This document shows positions 19,889 through 32,325 of a DNA stretch of 64,000 nucleotides, one piece after another. The translations under genes were made by a program, and so were the position numbers. Origin of the DNA: Panonychus citri. Taxonomy: Eukaryota > Arthropoda > Arachnida > Trombidiformes > Tetranychidae. The DNA lies in NCBI RefSeq assembly GCF_014898815.1, contig NW_026515549.1:868001-932000 (forward strand). The letters are read 5' to 3'. Position 1 is the stretch's first letter. The number at the start of each line of letters is the position of its first letter. The notes beneath the pieces are model-generated. The model was not told the origin of the DNA, did no database searches, and saw only the letters and a program-made list of their open reading frames with translations.

Positions 19889-21122
19889 ATGAATCCTTCA
19901 ACTAAGGTGAGTTTTTACCTTCTTTTTTTTAATTGTCCCATTTGAGTTAATGATTTGTTCTAATTGTTGTTTAATTTTCACGTGTTTTATCACACTCCTA
20001 TTTTCTTTTTATGCTAATAGACTAAAATATATATTGGTGGTCTTCCTGATTCTTGTAGTACTGAGGATTTAAGAGCTGCTTTTGAAAAATATGGGAACGT
20101 AGAGGAATGTGATGTTATTAAGAATTTTGGTTTTGTCGTGAGTATTTTTTTATTGTTTATTTGATTAAATTGTTTCTCTCGATTATTGACAGTTAGTTTT
20201 TTCACCTTTATCCTCTGTTTCTCTTTAATCCAGCACATGGGTGATGAAACTGAAGCCAGATCTGCTATCGATGCACTGAATGGATCCGAGTTCATGGGAG
20301 TAAAGATTACAGTTGAAGCTTCTCGTAGTAAAGTCAGACCAAAGCCAGGAATGGGGGGTAAAGGTCAATGTTACCGCTGCGGTAAAAGTGGTCATTGGTC
20401 GAAAGAGTGTCCGCGAAATACTTCTGATCGTCATAATCACAACGGGTGTGTAAAGCTTTATGTACAAATTTGTGAAGCAAAAATCTTCTCTTCTATCAAA
20501 CAGCTACAACGATGTTTGCAAAGAAATTTGTTTTTCAGTTCATTTTTGGTTAGTTAATTTTCCCGATTGGAAGCTCAGCTTCTAAGAGAAAAAGAAAACA
20601 CTAATCAATATCGTACAAAATTATTTTCCATTTTTGTTTAACCAATTGTGATCAGTCTTACACCTTAATTGTTATTCCAATTATTTTCTAAGTCGATTGC
20701 AATCAACCTTTCTCTGTGTAGATATTATTAATTTAACTCGTTTATTTTTCTTTTTATATTCTTGATTGGTAAAAAAATATCGAAATTGACTTTTTCACTA
20801 ACATTATAACTTTCACTTACCTTTCTCCCGGTCCGGTCTTTTTAGTCGTGCTCCTCTTCCCACTCATTCTCAACCTCCTCCTCCTCCACAGCAAATGCCT
20901 CCTTCAGGCCCCGCTGGTTGGTACGGAGGAAGATACGGTCCAGTTCGTAATTATCCGGCTGAAAATCGAGGTTATGATCGTGCTTATTCTCGCCCCTATC
21001 CGGATCTTTATGATAGGAGGCCACCGCCACCACCTTTACCACCACGCGAAGAAATCTATTATAGAAGACCTTATCTCGAAGAATATTCTTACAGAAGGTC
21101 ACCTTCGAACACAGATCGGTAA
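19889..21122 (+). CDS. Lark/RBM4-like RNA-binding protein, RRM plus CCHC knuckle
   Basis: Four exons: 19889-19906, 20021-20137, 20234-20445 and 20846-21122, all with GT-AG borders and matching phases, give 207 residues. The RRM (about residues 6-78) has RNP2 IYIGGL and RNP1 KNFGFVHM split by an intron, then a zinc knuckle CYRCGKSGHWSKEC at about 91-104. The tail is rich in Pro, Tyr and Arg (PPPPLPPRE, YRR motifs). This is the layout of lark/RBM4 proteins, which bind mRNA and act in splicing and translation. Drosophila Lark and RBM4 have two RRMs before the knuckle, whereas this one has a single RRM. A polyadenylation signal aataaa is at 21337-21342. The RRM of SR-type factors is a less likely alternative, given the knuckle. 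Confidence 0.85.
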
Positions 21123-21891
21123 AAGAATCAACAAGATCTTCATTTTTACATTTACTCATCTAATTCGGTGATATATTTACATCGCTCTTGAAACAAAATT
21201 CTCGTGTTCGTGCCGATTTCAGATCATTTTTCTCTTTTTCTCTCTTTATTTATTCATTATCATCTCGGAATCGCTAATCAACTAAACGGAAACTTATTTT
21301 CAGTTACTCTTTTGTTTGACCTTCTTTTTTGTAATTAATAAAATGAATAACCCTTAAGTAGTTTGATTAAAATCTCATCTTAATCTCAGAATTATTCATA
21401 ATTTTCACAGTAGGATAGGTTATATTCAGTTAATTGGATTAATGATGAAAACAACAATCAATTTCAATCAAGAAATTAATTGTTAATTTGAAAAGACCCG
21501 CGTTTCCCCCGTCCAGAGTTCGGTTATTGTTATTATGCAATCGAATTAAACTTGAATAGCTAGTGACATCTATTGGATTCGCACGATACTAATTCTTTTT
21601 TGTGGTTGAAAGAAAATGTTTCAGATTAATTTAAGAAATTGACATTTTTTAATTGATCAACTTTATTCAGAATCAAAATTAATTTCATTGATTATTTGAA
21701 TTGTTAAAGAGAAAAATTACTCGACTATCAATGGAAAGCAATCAGTTGATTATCGATTAACTCGGTTACTCAAATTGTCGACTTGTCGGTTATTGTGTGT
21801 CTTCAGTTGAGACAACAGATGATTTGAGATCAGGTGGAACTGATTTAATCATGTTGACAAGTTGATTATGTTTATTTAATTAAAGTTAATT
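21123..21891. other. Intergenic, 3' UTR of lark-like gene and upstream region of KIAA2013 gene
   Basis: No coding signal. It contains the aataaa at 21337-21342 and AT-rich sequence up to the next ATG at 21892. Confidence 0.5.
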
Positions 21892-24555
21892 ATGGCAATT
21901 CTTGATTATTTGGATTTATACCTGAGGAAATGGAAGCGCTATGACTCACATCAATCGTATGTTAACAATTTAAATTAATGTCGTAAAGTAAATTATTTCA
22001 TTTGTTTATTAATGTCTTTTAACTTTCTTTTTTTTTTGTCATCATTATTTTGATTAATTAATTTATCCACACGACAGCCGTAAACGTTTACTTATCACAT
22101 TGTTAGCCATTTGTATTATATTAGTCTACATAGGACCTTTCTTTTTCAAATTTTGGCAAAAGAAACCCAAATTTCAAGGTAATTTTTGTTTTAAATTTTC
22201 TATTTCAAATGTGGACATTGTGTCAATACATTCAACTTGAAATGATTAAATTTCTTTCATTTAATTTCTTTTAACAGATTTAACTGAGCCATGCTTTAGA
22301 TCTGTTGGTGCTTATCTAAAAATCTTACAAGAAGAAGAGAGATTCGAAGCCCACCGGTGGAATAATTTAAACCCAGTAACTGAATCTTCTGACCATTATT
22401 TACCTTATGTAGGAAATGGTAAAATCGGTTTGCCGCTGGACAATTATTCGGACAAACCTTTTTATATTCTGAGTAAAAGAGCTTTGGATTTACCTCTACC
22501 ATTTCATCCATTGATTGAGATTGAAATCGCCAATAGGAATGGATTCAAGCGTAAGAATACAAATGACCTCTAATCATCTCATCTCTAAATTCATTTACTT
22601 TCTCTTTCATAATCAACAGAAGGGTCTACATCCGTTCGTTATGTCCAAGGCCATGTCTTAAAGGTGACTTGTTACACTTATTTCGCCAAAGATGTGTCTA
22701 TCAAAGAGACGATCTATGCTCACAGATTAATCAACAATCTTCTCGTCCAAGAGATTGATATAATTAACCATACCGTAAGTGAACATAATCTAAATTTGTT
22801 TCAATTACGAGAAATTGATATTCTCATTTAATTTGATTCCAGGATGCGCCTTTCATATTTAGCTTTAAAAGACTTGGTTGGAAAGGGGATCCCAAAGTGA
22901 AAAGTCAAGTAGTTCCAATAAATGCTGTGGATAAATTAAATTATTTTCAAATTCAAAGTCAAATTGATTGGAAAGATGATAATCGTAAAAGTATCGGATT
23001 CTCTGTTATTGCTCCTGAAATTCCAAATACAATTGAAGTGCCTCATGGGGGAAGAAAGACCATTGAATTTCGAACCTTTTTAAATTACACCAAGCCTATT
23101 TTGAAGAATCAGATATCACGTTATGAGCCCGATCTTAGGATTTCTCTGCGTGAAACCGTAAAAAGAGTGGCTGAAATTTCATCATTGAATTTGTTCAGCT
23201 TCCATCGTAATGCTTGGTCAGAATTATGGAAAAGTGGTTTCGGAATAAGTCTCTCAAAAGCTCAAAACGTTCTGAATGGAGATGCAATTAATGCTACTCT
23301 TTACTATTTATTAAGTCATAAGAATGCCTTTGATGCTGATTACATGTTCAAAGATCTTCCCAGTGCCCTCATATCCATGAGATCATCCAGTTTACTCAAC
23401 AAACCAGACAGTTGTTACAATGGTCATCCAACTTTACAAGCATCGGCATTATGGTCACCAATGGATTCAATAAGTGACATCAATCGGATTGTATCACTTT
23501 GGTTGATGACTTTAGAGAAACATGGTTGTCATAATTTAATTGAATCCGGTGCAATGGGGACACTCCAAGCCTACATATTAAGTTTAAGTGCTCTTAAATT
23601 CACCAAAAATCACATTGAATTCAATACTCACCCTCAAGAGTTACATCGTGATTATTACATTCGTCGTCTTAATTATGGCAACAACACTTCATTGAACATT
23701 ACGGTCGCTTTGGGAGAAGATAATAAAGCGTCGATTTATGTTGCCATTGATAAAAATGAAGGTGAATAAACTTTTCCAAATGAGTTTATGAAATGTTTTC
23801 AATGATTAGTTTATAAAAATAAACAATCAATTGAAAAACATTGATAAATTTCATAAGAGAGTCTCAAGAAAATTCAAATCCATTATATTAATATGATCAA
23901 TCAGCTTGGTGAAAATGTATTTTCACAATCATCTCTGTATTTGAGATTAATGGTTTTTTTCCATGTACCAAATTTATCTATCATAACAATTAGTAATTTA
24001 ATTTTTATGGTGTTAATCTGATTGTGTAGTAAGCGCCATAAAATATTCTCACATTTCATAATTTATGGATTAACTTACATTTATGTTGCAATTTGTTGTT
24101 TTAAAGCTCTAATTATGTTTTTCTTATTGTTTCCATGTTTTAATTTTCTAGGTGATCATAAATTTTATGCTTGTGACGGAGGCTGTATGGATGCACCAAT
24201 AAAATTATCTTCGATTCCAATTCAATTTCCAGTAAAATTAACTCAACCCTTGACTGCAATTCTTTATATTACTCCTGATTTGGAGCATATTCAAGAGCTG
24301 AAACACACAATTCACGTTAAGGAGATAGTTGAAGCACCGGCTCATGAACATAACATTATTGCTCTTCATCGACATGGTCATAAACTTGGCGGACTTCCTG
24401 CAATATTTTGGCTTTCAATTGTATTTTTAATTGTGATATTTCACCTCTTTCTTGCTAAACTTATTTACAATGAGTATTGTGTCGGCTCATCTTCATCATC
24501 TTCATCATCCTCATCCTCGGGTTACACTTATGAAAGAGTCCGTTATGCCGTATAG
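21892..24555 (+). CDS. KIAA2013 orthologue, two-pass membrane protein with lumenal domain
   Basis: Six exons (21892-21956, 22078-22178, 22278-22550, 22620-22774, 22843-23761, 24152-24555) join in phase to 638 residues, close to the human protein's length. An N-terminal membrane segment (RLLITLLAICIILVYIG) is followed by a large lumenal domain. Stretches such as SALWSPMDSISDINRIVSLW, GTLQAYILSLSALKF and TQPLTAILYITPDLEHIQ match the conserved core I recall for KIAA2013. A second membrane segment (IFWLSIVFLIVIFHLFLAKLIYNEYC) lies near the C-terminus, then a run of about 12 serines and a short tail ending RYAV. The family's function is poorly defined; it has been treated as an uncharacterised membrane or secretory-pathway protein. 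The last intron starts inside GAAG|GTGAAT at 23762, so a single-exon reading would wrongly stop at 23769. Confidence 0.88.
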
Positions 24556-25107
24556 TCAGAAAATTTTGGTTTTTTTCTTCTCACAATTGATGAAATTATT
24601 TCAATTCAATTAACCTAATCACCAACAAATCGATCATCCTTCATGGGTATATCTTTCATCAACCATTGTCATTGTCAATCTAATCATCTTAATCGAGAGC
24701 AACAATCTCAGCCCAATTAATTAATTTGTGACTTGCTATTTATCCTCTATCGTTTATATACATTAACATGGTAATTTTCCAGTTCCTCCCTGATCTCCTC
24801 AACCAATTTCTCAAGAAACAATCAACCATCAAATCATCAATAAATTAATTTTTTTCTTCACTTTTGTTACTTGATGTGGCAAATCAATGCACCATCAAAG
24901 TTGGTAATAAACATCAATTTTAAATTGAAAATTTTCCTAAATCGATTCATTAACTTGGCAATTGGTCAAATTTTGTCTTAATTGTGACTTCTAGTTAGAG
25001 TAACTTTTTCCCTTTTTCAACCACAATTTAACTTCAGCTCGAGAAAAAGATTCAGACTCTGATTTACAATATTTTCTGTCAATTTGTCTCTGACAATTGA
25101 ATCAACC
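24556..25107. other. Intergenic
   Basis: AT-rich spacer between the KIAA2013 gene and the superoxide dismutase gene. No coding signal or recognisable element was seen. Confidence 0.5.
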
Positions 25108-25944
25108 ATGAAAATTAGTTTTTCTTTGTTAATTTTGTTAATCACCAAAATCTTAACTCAAACAACTGATGAAGTGATTTATTCAGATGAGGAGGGTTTC
25201 GAAAGAGACATTCAACCCACCCCACCGCCTCCTCCAGTCCCTCAAGTCTTGCCTAATGAATCAGAGAATAACAGTTCAGACCCATCGGCAAATAACGTTG
25301 AACCTTCTCGATTTTTGCCAATTCGTCAAATTTATGGCGAGGCCTTGATTCGAGGAGCACCCGGTGTCCGAGGTCTAATTTACTTTATCAATTCGGTAAT
25401 TAAATCGAAACCAAATTCAATGATAAACACTAACGATGAAAGTTTTTCTTCGACAGTGGAACGGAGTTGGAATTCACGGGATCGTTTGTGGCCTTCGTCC
25501 AGGTAACCATGGATTCCACATTCATCATTATGGTTTGACAGCCAACGGCGGTTGTGATGCTGCTGGTCCACATTTCACTCTTTACCGTTGGAACCACGCT
25601 GGACCAACGGATAAGTATCGACACGCTGGAGATTTGGGTAACTTGAAGGTTGAACAAAATGGCATCGCTTTTATCAATCAATTCAATGGTCAAGTAACTT
25701 TAATGGCCGCAAATAACACGATCCTTGGACGGTCAATTGTGGTAAGTTAATCAACACTTTTTCGAGGGCAATTGACTTTTAATTGTCTCTTTGATAGATT
25801 CATGAGTGGCCAGATGACCTTGGCCTCGGACGAAAGGAATCAAATATCACCGGTAATGTCGGTAAACCAATTGCTTGTGGATTAATCGGATTAAGAAGAG
25901 ATAAACCTTATCTACCAATCAATTGTCCTCCTCCAAATCTTTAA
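25108..25944 (+). CDS. Secreted Cu/Zn superoxide dismutase
   Basis: Exons 25108-25395, 25457-25741 and 25798-25944 (introns of 61 and 56 bp, phase 0) give 239 residues. A signal peptide (ISFSLLILLITKILT) and a Pro-rich acidic spacer to about residue 70 precede the SOD domain. Metal ligands are visible: GFHIHHYG (two Cu His), AGPHF (bridging His), NHAGP and RHAGDLGNL (Zn His and Asp) and IHEWPDDLGLG (Cu His). Disulfide Cys are in GGCDAAG and IACGLIG. The enzyme dismutates superoxide to peroxide and oxygen, here outside the cell. The residue aligned to the substrate-guiding Arg before ACG appears to be Pro (GKPIACG). A polyadenylation signal is at 26001-26006. Confidence 0.92.
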
Positions 25945-26581
25945 TCAATTAATCAATTAATCTCTTTATCACATTTATCATTATTCTTCTTAAAGTGAAC
26001 AATAAAGTTAAAGGTTAACAATTCGGTGCTTATTTTTCATTTAGGTGATGATTTAATTGTTAATCTAATTGTGACGATTTATACAAATTTGATCATCTCT
26101 TTTTGTTACTGTAATTGATTTTTTCTCAATATTCTCTCTAATCAAATGTTATTTTAATATCGTCATCGATTTCCCAATAAATCAAATCATCGTTAATTAT
26201 TCTAATTTAAATAATATTCTGTCTAATTGTCTCTCCACATTGAAACAATTAACAAAAAAAGAGAAAAAGAGATCAGGTGGCGACACCTTTCGGTTTTCTT
26301 TTTCTTGTACATCTGAAAACAGAAAAATTTTTCTTATTTTCATTCATTTTTAATCTCTGTCATTGTTTTCATTTTTTCTAATTACATTTTATTTAATTGT
26401 TAAACAATCAATCAACAAGAATAGTTCTTAGTTATTTAAAATGGTGATTCATTAACCTTTGGTTGTTTATCTCTTGGTATTTGTTATTATATTCTTTCAA
26501 TATTTGTTCATCATCTCATTCGGAATCACAATCATCTTTAAACCCTTAGGCTTATCCAATAGATTATTGTAAAGAAAAATC
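25945..26581. other. Intergenic, 3' UTR of SOD and promoter region of SPPL2-like gene
   Basis: AT-rich. It holds aataaa at 26001-26006. No other gene signal was seen. Confidence 0.5.
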
Positions 26582-29500
26582 ATGAAATTGGTTAATTTAT
26601 TTCTACCAACTAATTGTCTCCATATTGTTGGATTACTTTTAGCTTTATTCTCTACTCAATCATTGTGTTTACCGAGCCCATTCTCGGATTCATTGTCGTC
26701 TTCAAATGATGACTCATTTAACCGGACATCCTCTCATAAATATCCAATCATTAAGAGATCTCCAAGATCACCCTCATCACCATCATCATCATCGTCATCT
26801 TTAGCCTCTAATTCAAATCAAACAAATTCTCAAGATCGTTTACCAGTATCATTTGGATTATTTGTTACAACAGCAAATTCATCAGCTATTTCATATTGTA
26901 TGGCTCATTTTAATTATTGGACAATTTCTAGTAAACCAGATAACTTTTACAGTCTCGTCAGGGTGGACAATATCAATTTCTGTTCAGCATCAGCCAGTAA
27001 ACCTCCGTTTGTCCGTGATGACCCCGGTTCATACATATTAATCAACTACAATACCAAGTGCCCTTTAGCTGAACAAGCATTCAACGTTGCATCATTTTTT
27101 CCCAGAAGCAAAGGTTAGTTGTTTAGTCGGAAAATTGTTAACGAAAATTTCTCCCATTCTATTAATTGTTTAATAGAAACAATCGACTGGTGATTGACTG
27201 AACATAATTCTCATCAATAACAACAAGTTCAATATCAATGCCATGAAATCATCCATCTTACTCATCATCATTGAATCTGCTCTTGATACTCAGATATTAC
27301 AATCAAGGGTTATCGTTTGTTCAATGTTTTCTTATTGTGTGAATTTAGTGACAGCAAATATCAAATATGATTGTCAAGTTATTGACACTATCAAGATTTA
27401 ACCTTTTCAATGATTTGCTGAGAGCTCGTTCATTTAGTGATGAAAACAATTAGGAGGATATTTATGATTAGCTCTCTAATAAACTAGGAAGTAAATTATT
27501 GTTTCATTGATTAGCGATTAAATAATTGACGAATTCAATAAGTTTTAGGTTCCCTATTGATTCGCTCTGTCTTCTTAATTAACAGTTTATGCTTTCATTC
27601 AGTTGATCATTTTAATTGACAAAATATTTTCTTTTAGAACTTGAAGATTAGGGTTGGGTCAATAATTCATCATGTTACCTGTACAAGTTATAATTTGAAG
27701 CGAATCGAGTAAATTTCACCGTAAAAAGTTTAATTTACGGTCAGTGACTAGAAGACTGATTTTCATCAGAGTGAATCAAAATTTACGTTTTCTGGTGAAA
27801 TCAATCACTTACAAGTTAATTTACTAATAATCTGACTGGTCTATTATCAACTTTCAACAATTTAGTCTCTAGTGATTTACAAACATCAAGTTGACACTCT
27901 AAATGAATTAGTGTAAGATTTTACCAAGTTTATCATTTTCTTCATCTCTTTATCGCCCCTTGGCCTAAGTCCAAATTTCCAAGTCTGTCGACCTTGACCA
28001 CCGTATTTATCATTCCAGTGAACTTTAACTTCTCCTCGATTTCCAACCTTTTTGTCATTTCTTTCAATCAGATGAGCTTCATTTCCTCGACGATAACCAG
28101 ATTCGTATGCATCAGGTTCTGGTGATCGAATAAACCTAAATAGAAAACAATTAATAACATGACTTAATCAAATTCTAAATCAAACATGCTAATTCAATTG
28201 ACATCACGCTTTTCATTTCCATTATTCTATCATGAATTATTTATAGCTTTAAAATTAGCCAAAAAATTACAATTATCCAAATTCTACTCACTGAAATAAG
28301 GTTATCCTATTATATTGATCAGCTGAAGTGACGTCGTTGTCTCTTTTGTCATCGTCGTCAGTGTCACTGTATCGGTGTTTGGTCATTGATAAATTATCAA
28401 ATTTTCTGTGAATCTCATCATTAATTGGACTCTGTCTTGATGATGTGACATTGTTTATATTAGCACATGAAATTATTTCAATAATAATCATCAGTAAAAT
28501 CACACTTAGATTTAAACGGCTTGGAAACATTTCCTTATTTGAACACTTCATGAAGCTTAGTAACAATTTTTATATCTTTCATTGTGCTAATTGAATAATA
28601 TCTGTTATAATACATCACAAATTCTAATTCAGATGAAAACTTGTCAACAATTGTGACAATCGACCGTATCAATGGGTGCCAATTATCAGCTTGATGATTT
28701 TTTCTGTTCGAAGCAATCAAGTTTTTAATTAGATTGAAGGAATTGTTTACCTTTCAGGTCAACAACTAATCCGGATATTACTTTTTGATTATTTTTTATT
28801 TCATCTTCAATCATTAATTGGTTTTTTTCTCACTTTTTTATTATTATTTAGGTTTGATTATCTCTCTGCCCAATGATGTCAATGTTTACAATTTGTATGT
28901 CCAAAGAAATGTCACCGATCCGAAATTTATCATCGCTACGATTGGGGAAGATTCGACTGCTGAAATCTTATCAAGATACGGAGATCAAATTAAAGCCATG
29001 GTTTATGCGCCATCCGATGATATCGCCGATGATAGAGGAATCTTTGATTCCAGTTTGATGGGTATTTGGTTTATTGCTGTTTTTACTGTTGCTATTGGTG
29101 GATTTTCATCTGGAATCCTCAGATATGGACTATTTTTGAATCGTCAATTGCATGATGGGGAACTAGAATTGGCACAAGCTATTGGAGAAGGCGAAGATGA
29201 TGAGCAAAGAAAGAAAAGCTAAACTAGATGATTCGAGTTTAGATGTTACCCCGACAACTGTTGTCTTTTTCGTAATCTACATGTGTGTAGTCCTGTTGAT
29301 TCTGTATTTCTTTTATTCGTACCTTGTCTTCATGATGATTATCTTCTTCGTCGTTTTCTGCACCATTTCAATCTACTCGCTCATCACTGGCCTAACTGTT
29401 AATTATGTTGCTCCTCGTTTGGTTGGCAAATGGGCTTTATATGGTTGGCGTATTGGTGTTACTTTGGTTTCGTTGATTGCTCCAGTTGTTTGGTATTCCA

Positions 29501-30300
29501 TCCGTAAAACAAATCAAGCTTGGAGTTTACAAAACGCATTGGCCATGATATTTTGTATTCACGTTTTGCAAATGCTTAGATTTCCTAATTTCCGAATTAC
29601 CAGCCTCTTACTATCTCTTCTTTTTGTCTATGACATTTTCTTTGTTTTCCTTACCCCTTTCTTGACGAGCGATGGTGAATCCATCATGGTTAAAGTTGCC
29701 ACTGGTGGAACAAGTTCTGAACCATCTTACTCTTTTGGATCGAAAACAGTTAGCGAATCTCTACCTGTTGTATTTCAATGGCCTCGTTCAATGACATCAT
29801 CTCTTCTCACCGATAAATGTTACCAAGGTCGAGTCTTCTGGACATCGAAATTGGGTTTTGGTGATGTTTTAGTTCCTGGTTTCTTGGTATCCTATTGTCA
29901 TGCCTTAGATTTATTCCAAAAAACACCTTATCGATTGTACTTTGTAGTTGAATGTATCTTTTATGGAATTGGGCTTATTATCACATTCGTTGCTCTTCAT
30001 TTGATGAAGCAAGCTCAACCCGCTCTCCTCTACCTTGTACCTTGTACACTGATCCCTCCACTGGTGATCGCCTGGTTCCGCAATGAAATACATATCCTTT
30101 GGTATGGACCTGAACCTGCTGCTATTGAGGCTCTCAAAAGACAACAACAATCCCAGGGAAATGACGGAGAAACGAGACCTGCTCTTAACAGTGTATCAAC
30201 TGACCCAAGTGAACCTTCACAACCAAATAATCCAAAAGAATCTCTTGTCAATGACCAATCAGCTGATACATCGAATCAGCAAAATATTCAACGTTCTTAA
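26582..30300 (+). CDS. Signal peptide peptidase-like 2 (SPPL2-type) intramembrane aspartyl protease
   Basis: Exon 1 26582-27113 encodes a signal peptide and most of a protease-associated (PA) domain (ISYCMAHFNYW, YNTKCPLAEQAFNVASFF). After a 1.74-kb intron, exon 2 from 28852 completes the PA domain and runs to 30300. The membrane part has the catalytic YD motif (FVYDIFFVFLTPFLT), the second aspartate in LGFGDVLVPG and the PAL motif (QPALLYLVP), all matching SPPL2A/B. These proteases cut type II membrane stubs in endosomes, lysosomes or plasma membrane. The frame shifts by one base between 29182 and 29222, in an aagaaagaaaag run just before the first membrane helix, so the copy is either broken or carries an assembly indel. 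An antisense gene lies in the intron. Confidence 0.88.
27886..28530 (-). CDS. Small secreted basic protein nested antisense in the SPPL2-like intron
   Basis: Exons 28292-28530 and 27886-28135 (GTGAGT donor, TTTAG acceptor, phase 2) give 162 residues. The start at 28530 is chosen because it begins a good signal peptide (MFPSRLNLSVILLMIIIEII). The first half is acidic and Ser/Asp-rich (DTDDDDKRDND). The second exon is basic and well structured (SPEPDAYESGYRRGNEAHLI, DKYGGQGRQTWKFGLRPRG). No family was recognised. KR and RR sites make a processed peptide precursor conceivable, but this is only inference. It lies wholly inside intron 1 of the protease gene, on the opposite strand. Confidence 0.6.
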
Positions 30301-31065
30301 AGCAAACAATTTCGTATAAAATACTTGTTAACCAACCAATCATCCCGGTGATTCTATTTATACATTTTCTCTATCAAAAGCGTTTCAACTCTCCAATTTT
30401 CACAGATAAAAGTTGAAACATTTTCAAGGCAAAAGCTTTTCCAAAACTTGGAGCTTGATAAAATCTACTCTTACTCTTAATTCAAAAATAATCATTCCAG
30501 CGATAAGATTATTGATTAAAGCGATCTACCCATCTAATAATTTCAGCAAAACTTTCATCGCAAGTGGATTAATTTGGTTTAAATATCAAGTGCCTTTTAC
30601 AATTGAAAATCTAAACAATTGTCAACTGACAAGCTATTTGCAATCTCCTTTGCAATACTTCATTTCGGATCTCTTTGCATCTCTATCATCGCAAATTCAT
30701 TTGAACGATAATCTGTTGATCAAGTGCCTGTTCATCCTCTCAAACATCAAATTAAAAGAAACAAGCAAATGGTGTAACATAGATAATCCAAAATCCGAAT
30801 GAAAAATTTTTAATACAAAAGTATTAACCTTTTTTCCAAATCAATTAGAATAGATAATCTTCATGTTCTCATCTTTATCATCAATGTGCTGTATAAAACT
30901 TTATCCAAATAGCATTTGATTTTTCCTCATTAAAAGTTAAATCAGTTGCTGATTATCTGTGAATCCTAGAGATTAATTTTTTCGATTAATTAAATTCTCA
31001 CTTTGATCAGTTAATCCAAAAAATTATGGAAATTATTAATTTAATTCTAATTATAATTCAATACA
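30301..31065. other. Convergent 3' region between SPPL2-like and lipase genes
   Basis: Both genes end here. A 129-codon open frame at 30413-30802 has no recognisable features and probably lies in 3' UTR sequence, so it is not called. Confidence 0.5.
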
Positions 31066-32325
31066 TTATCTGTAATATTTAGCGAACTCTGGATCGTGGC
31101 CTGGACAAGCTGACGTTTTATTATCATTGTCGTAATTAAGACGAGATTTAGTTGAGCAACATTCACATCCTTTAAGTGGGTTGAGCGGAGTTCGAAGGCA
31201 AATCGCTCCTCGTCTACCAAAAACCGAACTTCTAATTCCCGTGAAACTCGTGGTTGCTGGAGCCAATGGATTACTGATACAAGGTTGAGCCTCGAAAAGA
31301 CAATTTCTCAATGAACCGACTAATGCCAAAGTCGCAAAGAAGTGACTACACATCGGGAATCCATTGCAGATCAGTTGATCTTGAAAATAATACGGTACAT
31401 TAAGAAAGATATCAGTATCAGCTGTTGGAAAAGGATAACCTAATTGAAATGCAATCGCTCTGAGATCACTTAGAACTGGAATCGGGAAATTGAATGTTGA
31501 TAAAACTCTTGTGACAACCAAAGCATCTCCTTTTCCGGGCATTATTTTATTAGATAATGCGAATGGAGCTGTAGATGAATCTAAGGCTAAATTTGAGTAA
31601 AATATCCGAGAATTAGTATATTCTATTCAGGTGTCGATTATACAAATGTGCTAATACTTTAACTTACCAACAGTCTCACCCATTGTGAATCCATATCGTT
31701 CTTTAAGATATTGACCTGCGAAAGCGGTAGCATGTGAACCTGCACTGTGTCCACCGAAAAAAATTTGACTTGGGTCAATTCTTTTCTCTTTAATTGCATA
31801 ATTCATTGCGTTCGCTGTGAGACGACCCACAACCTCAGAATTAGCGGCACAAAGAAAAATGTTAATCAACGGGATTGATATTTTACCGAACTGTCGAGGA
31901 TTAGCCCCTCGAGTCCAATCGACCATTACAACTTGTTTATATTTGTGAAACAAGGCCAATCCAACGGCAAGAGTTAATTTGTCTGCATAAGAAGCGAAAC
32001 AACCATGAGCGTAAAACGCAAGATTAGTTTGAGGCTTCAAGTCCTTTAATGTACCGAATTGACTTTTTTTTACTTTCGGTGTCATCACATGATAGGTCAC
32101 ATTAACCTCACTCGGTGAGTCGGGACACATTATAAGCGGTGGAAGCAAAATGATCATGGCTGATATGAAAGGAGTGATACACCCGATCTCGTGGTAACAC
32201 ACGGTTCTGAAACAAGGCACTAGTGCGTTGACATTAATTAGTGGATCTCCATTCACAACTAACAATTGATAAAATCCAAAAGCAATTAACAAAAAGTTAA
32301 AAGGTCGAAATTTAAAAATTAACAT
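31066..32325 (-). CDS. Secreted pancreatic-lipase-family alpha/beta hydrolase
   Basis: Exons 31668-32325 and 31066-31586 join in phase to 392 residues. The start at 32325 gives a signal peptide (NFLLIAFGFYQLLVV); an upstream ATG at 32382 would add 19 residues. The fold is that of the arthropod lipase/phospholipase A1 family: oxyanion region HGCFASY, VVMVDWTRGA, nucleophile Ser in GGHSAGSH (about residue 194), Asp in ALDSST (about 222) and His in MCSHFFA (about 301). It would hydrolyse glycerolipids outside the cell or in the gut. The segment between the triad Asp and His is compact and several Cys are conserved. Substrate cannot be predicted. Confidence 0.85.

Noticed and set aside
30413..30802. 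129-codon + strand ORF after the SPPL2-like gene
   Set aside because: No homology signal, signal peptide or splice context. Probably open by chance in the 3' region.
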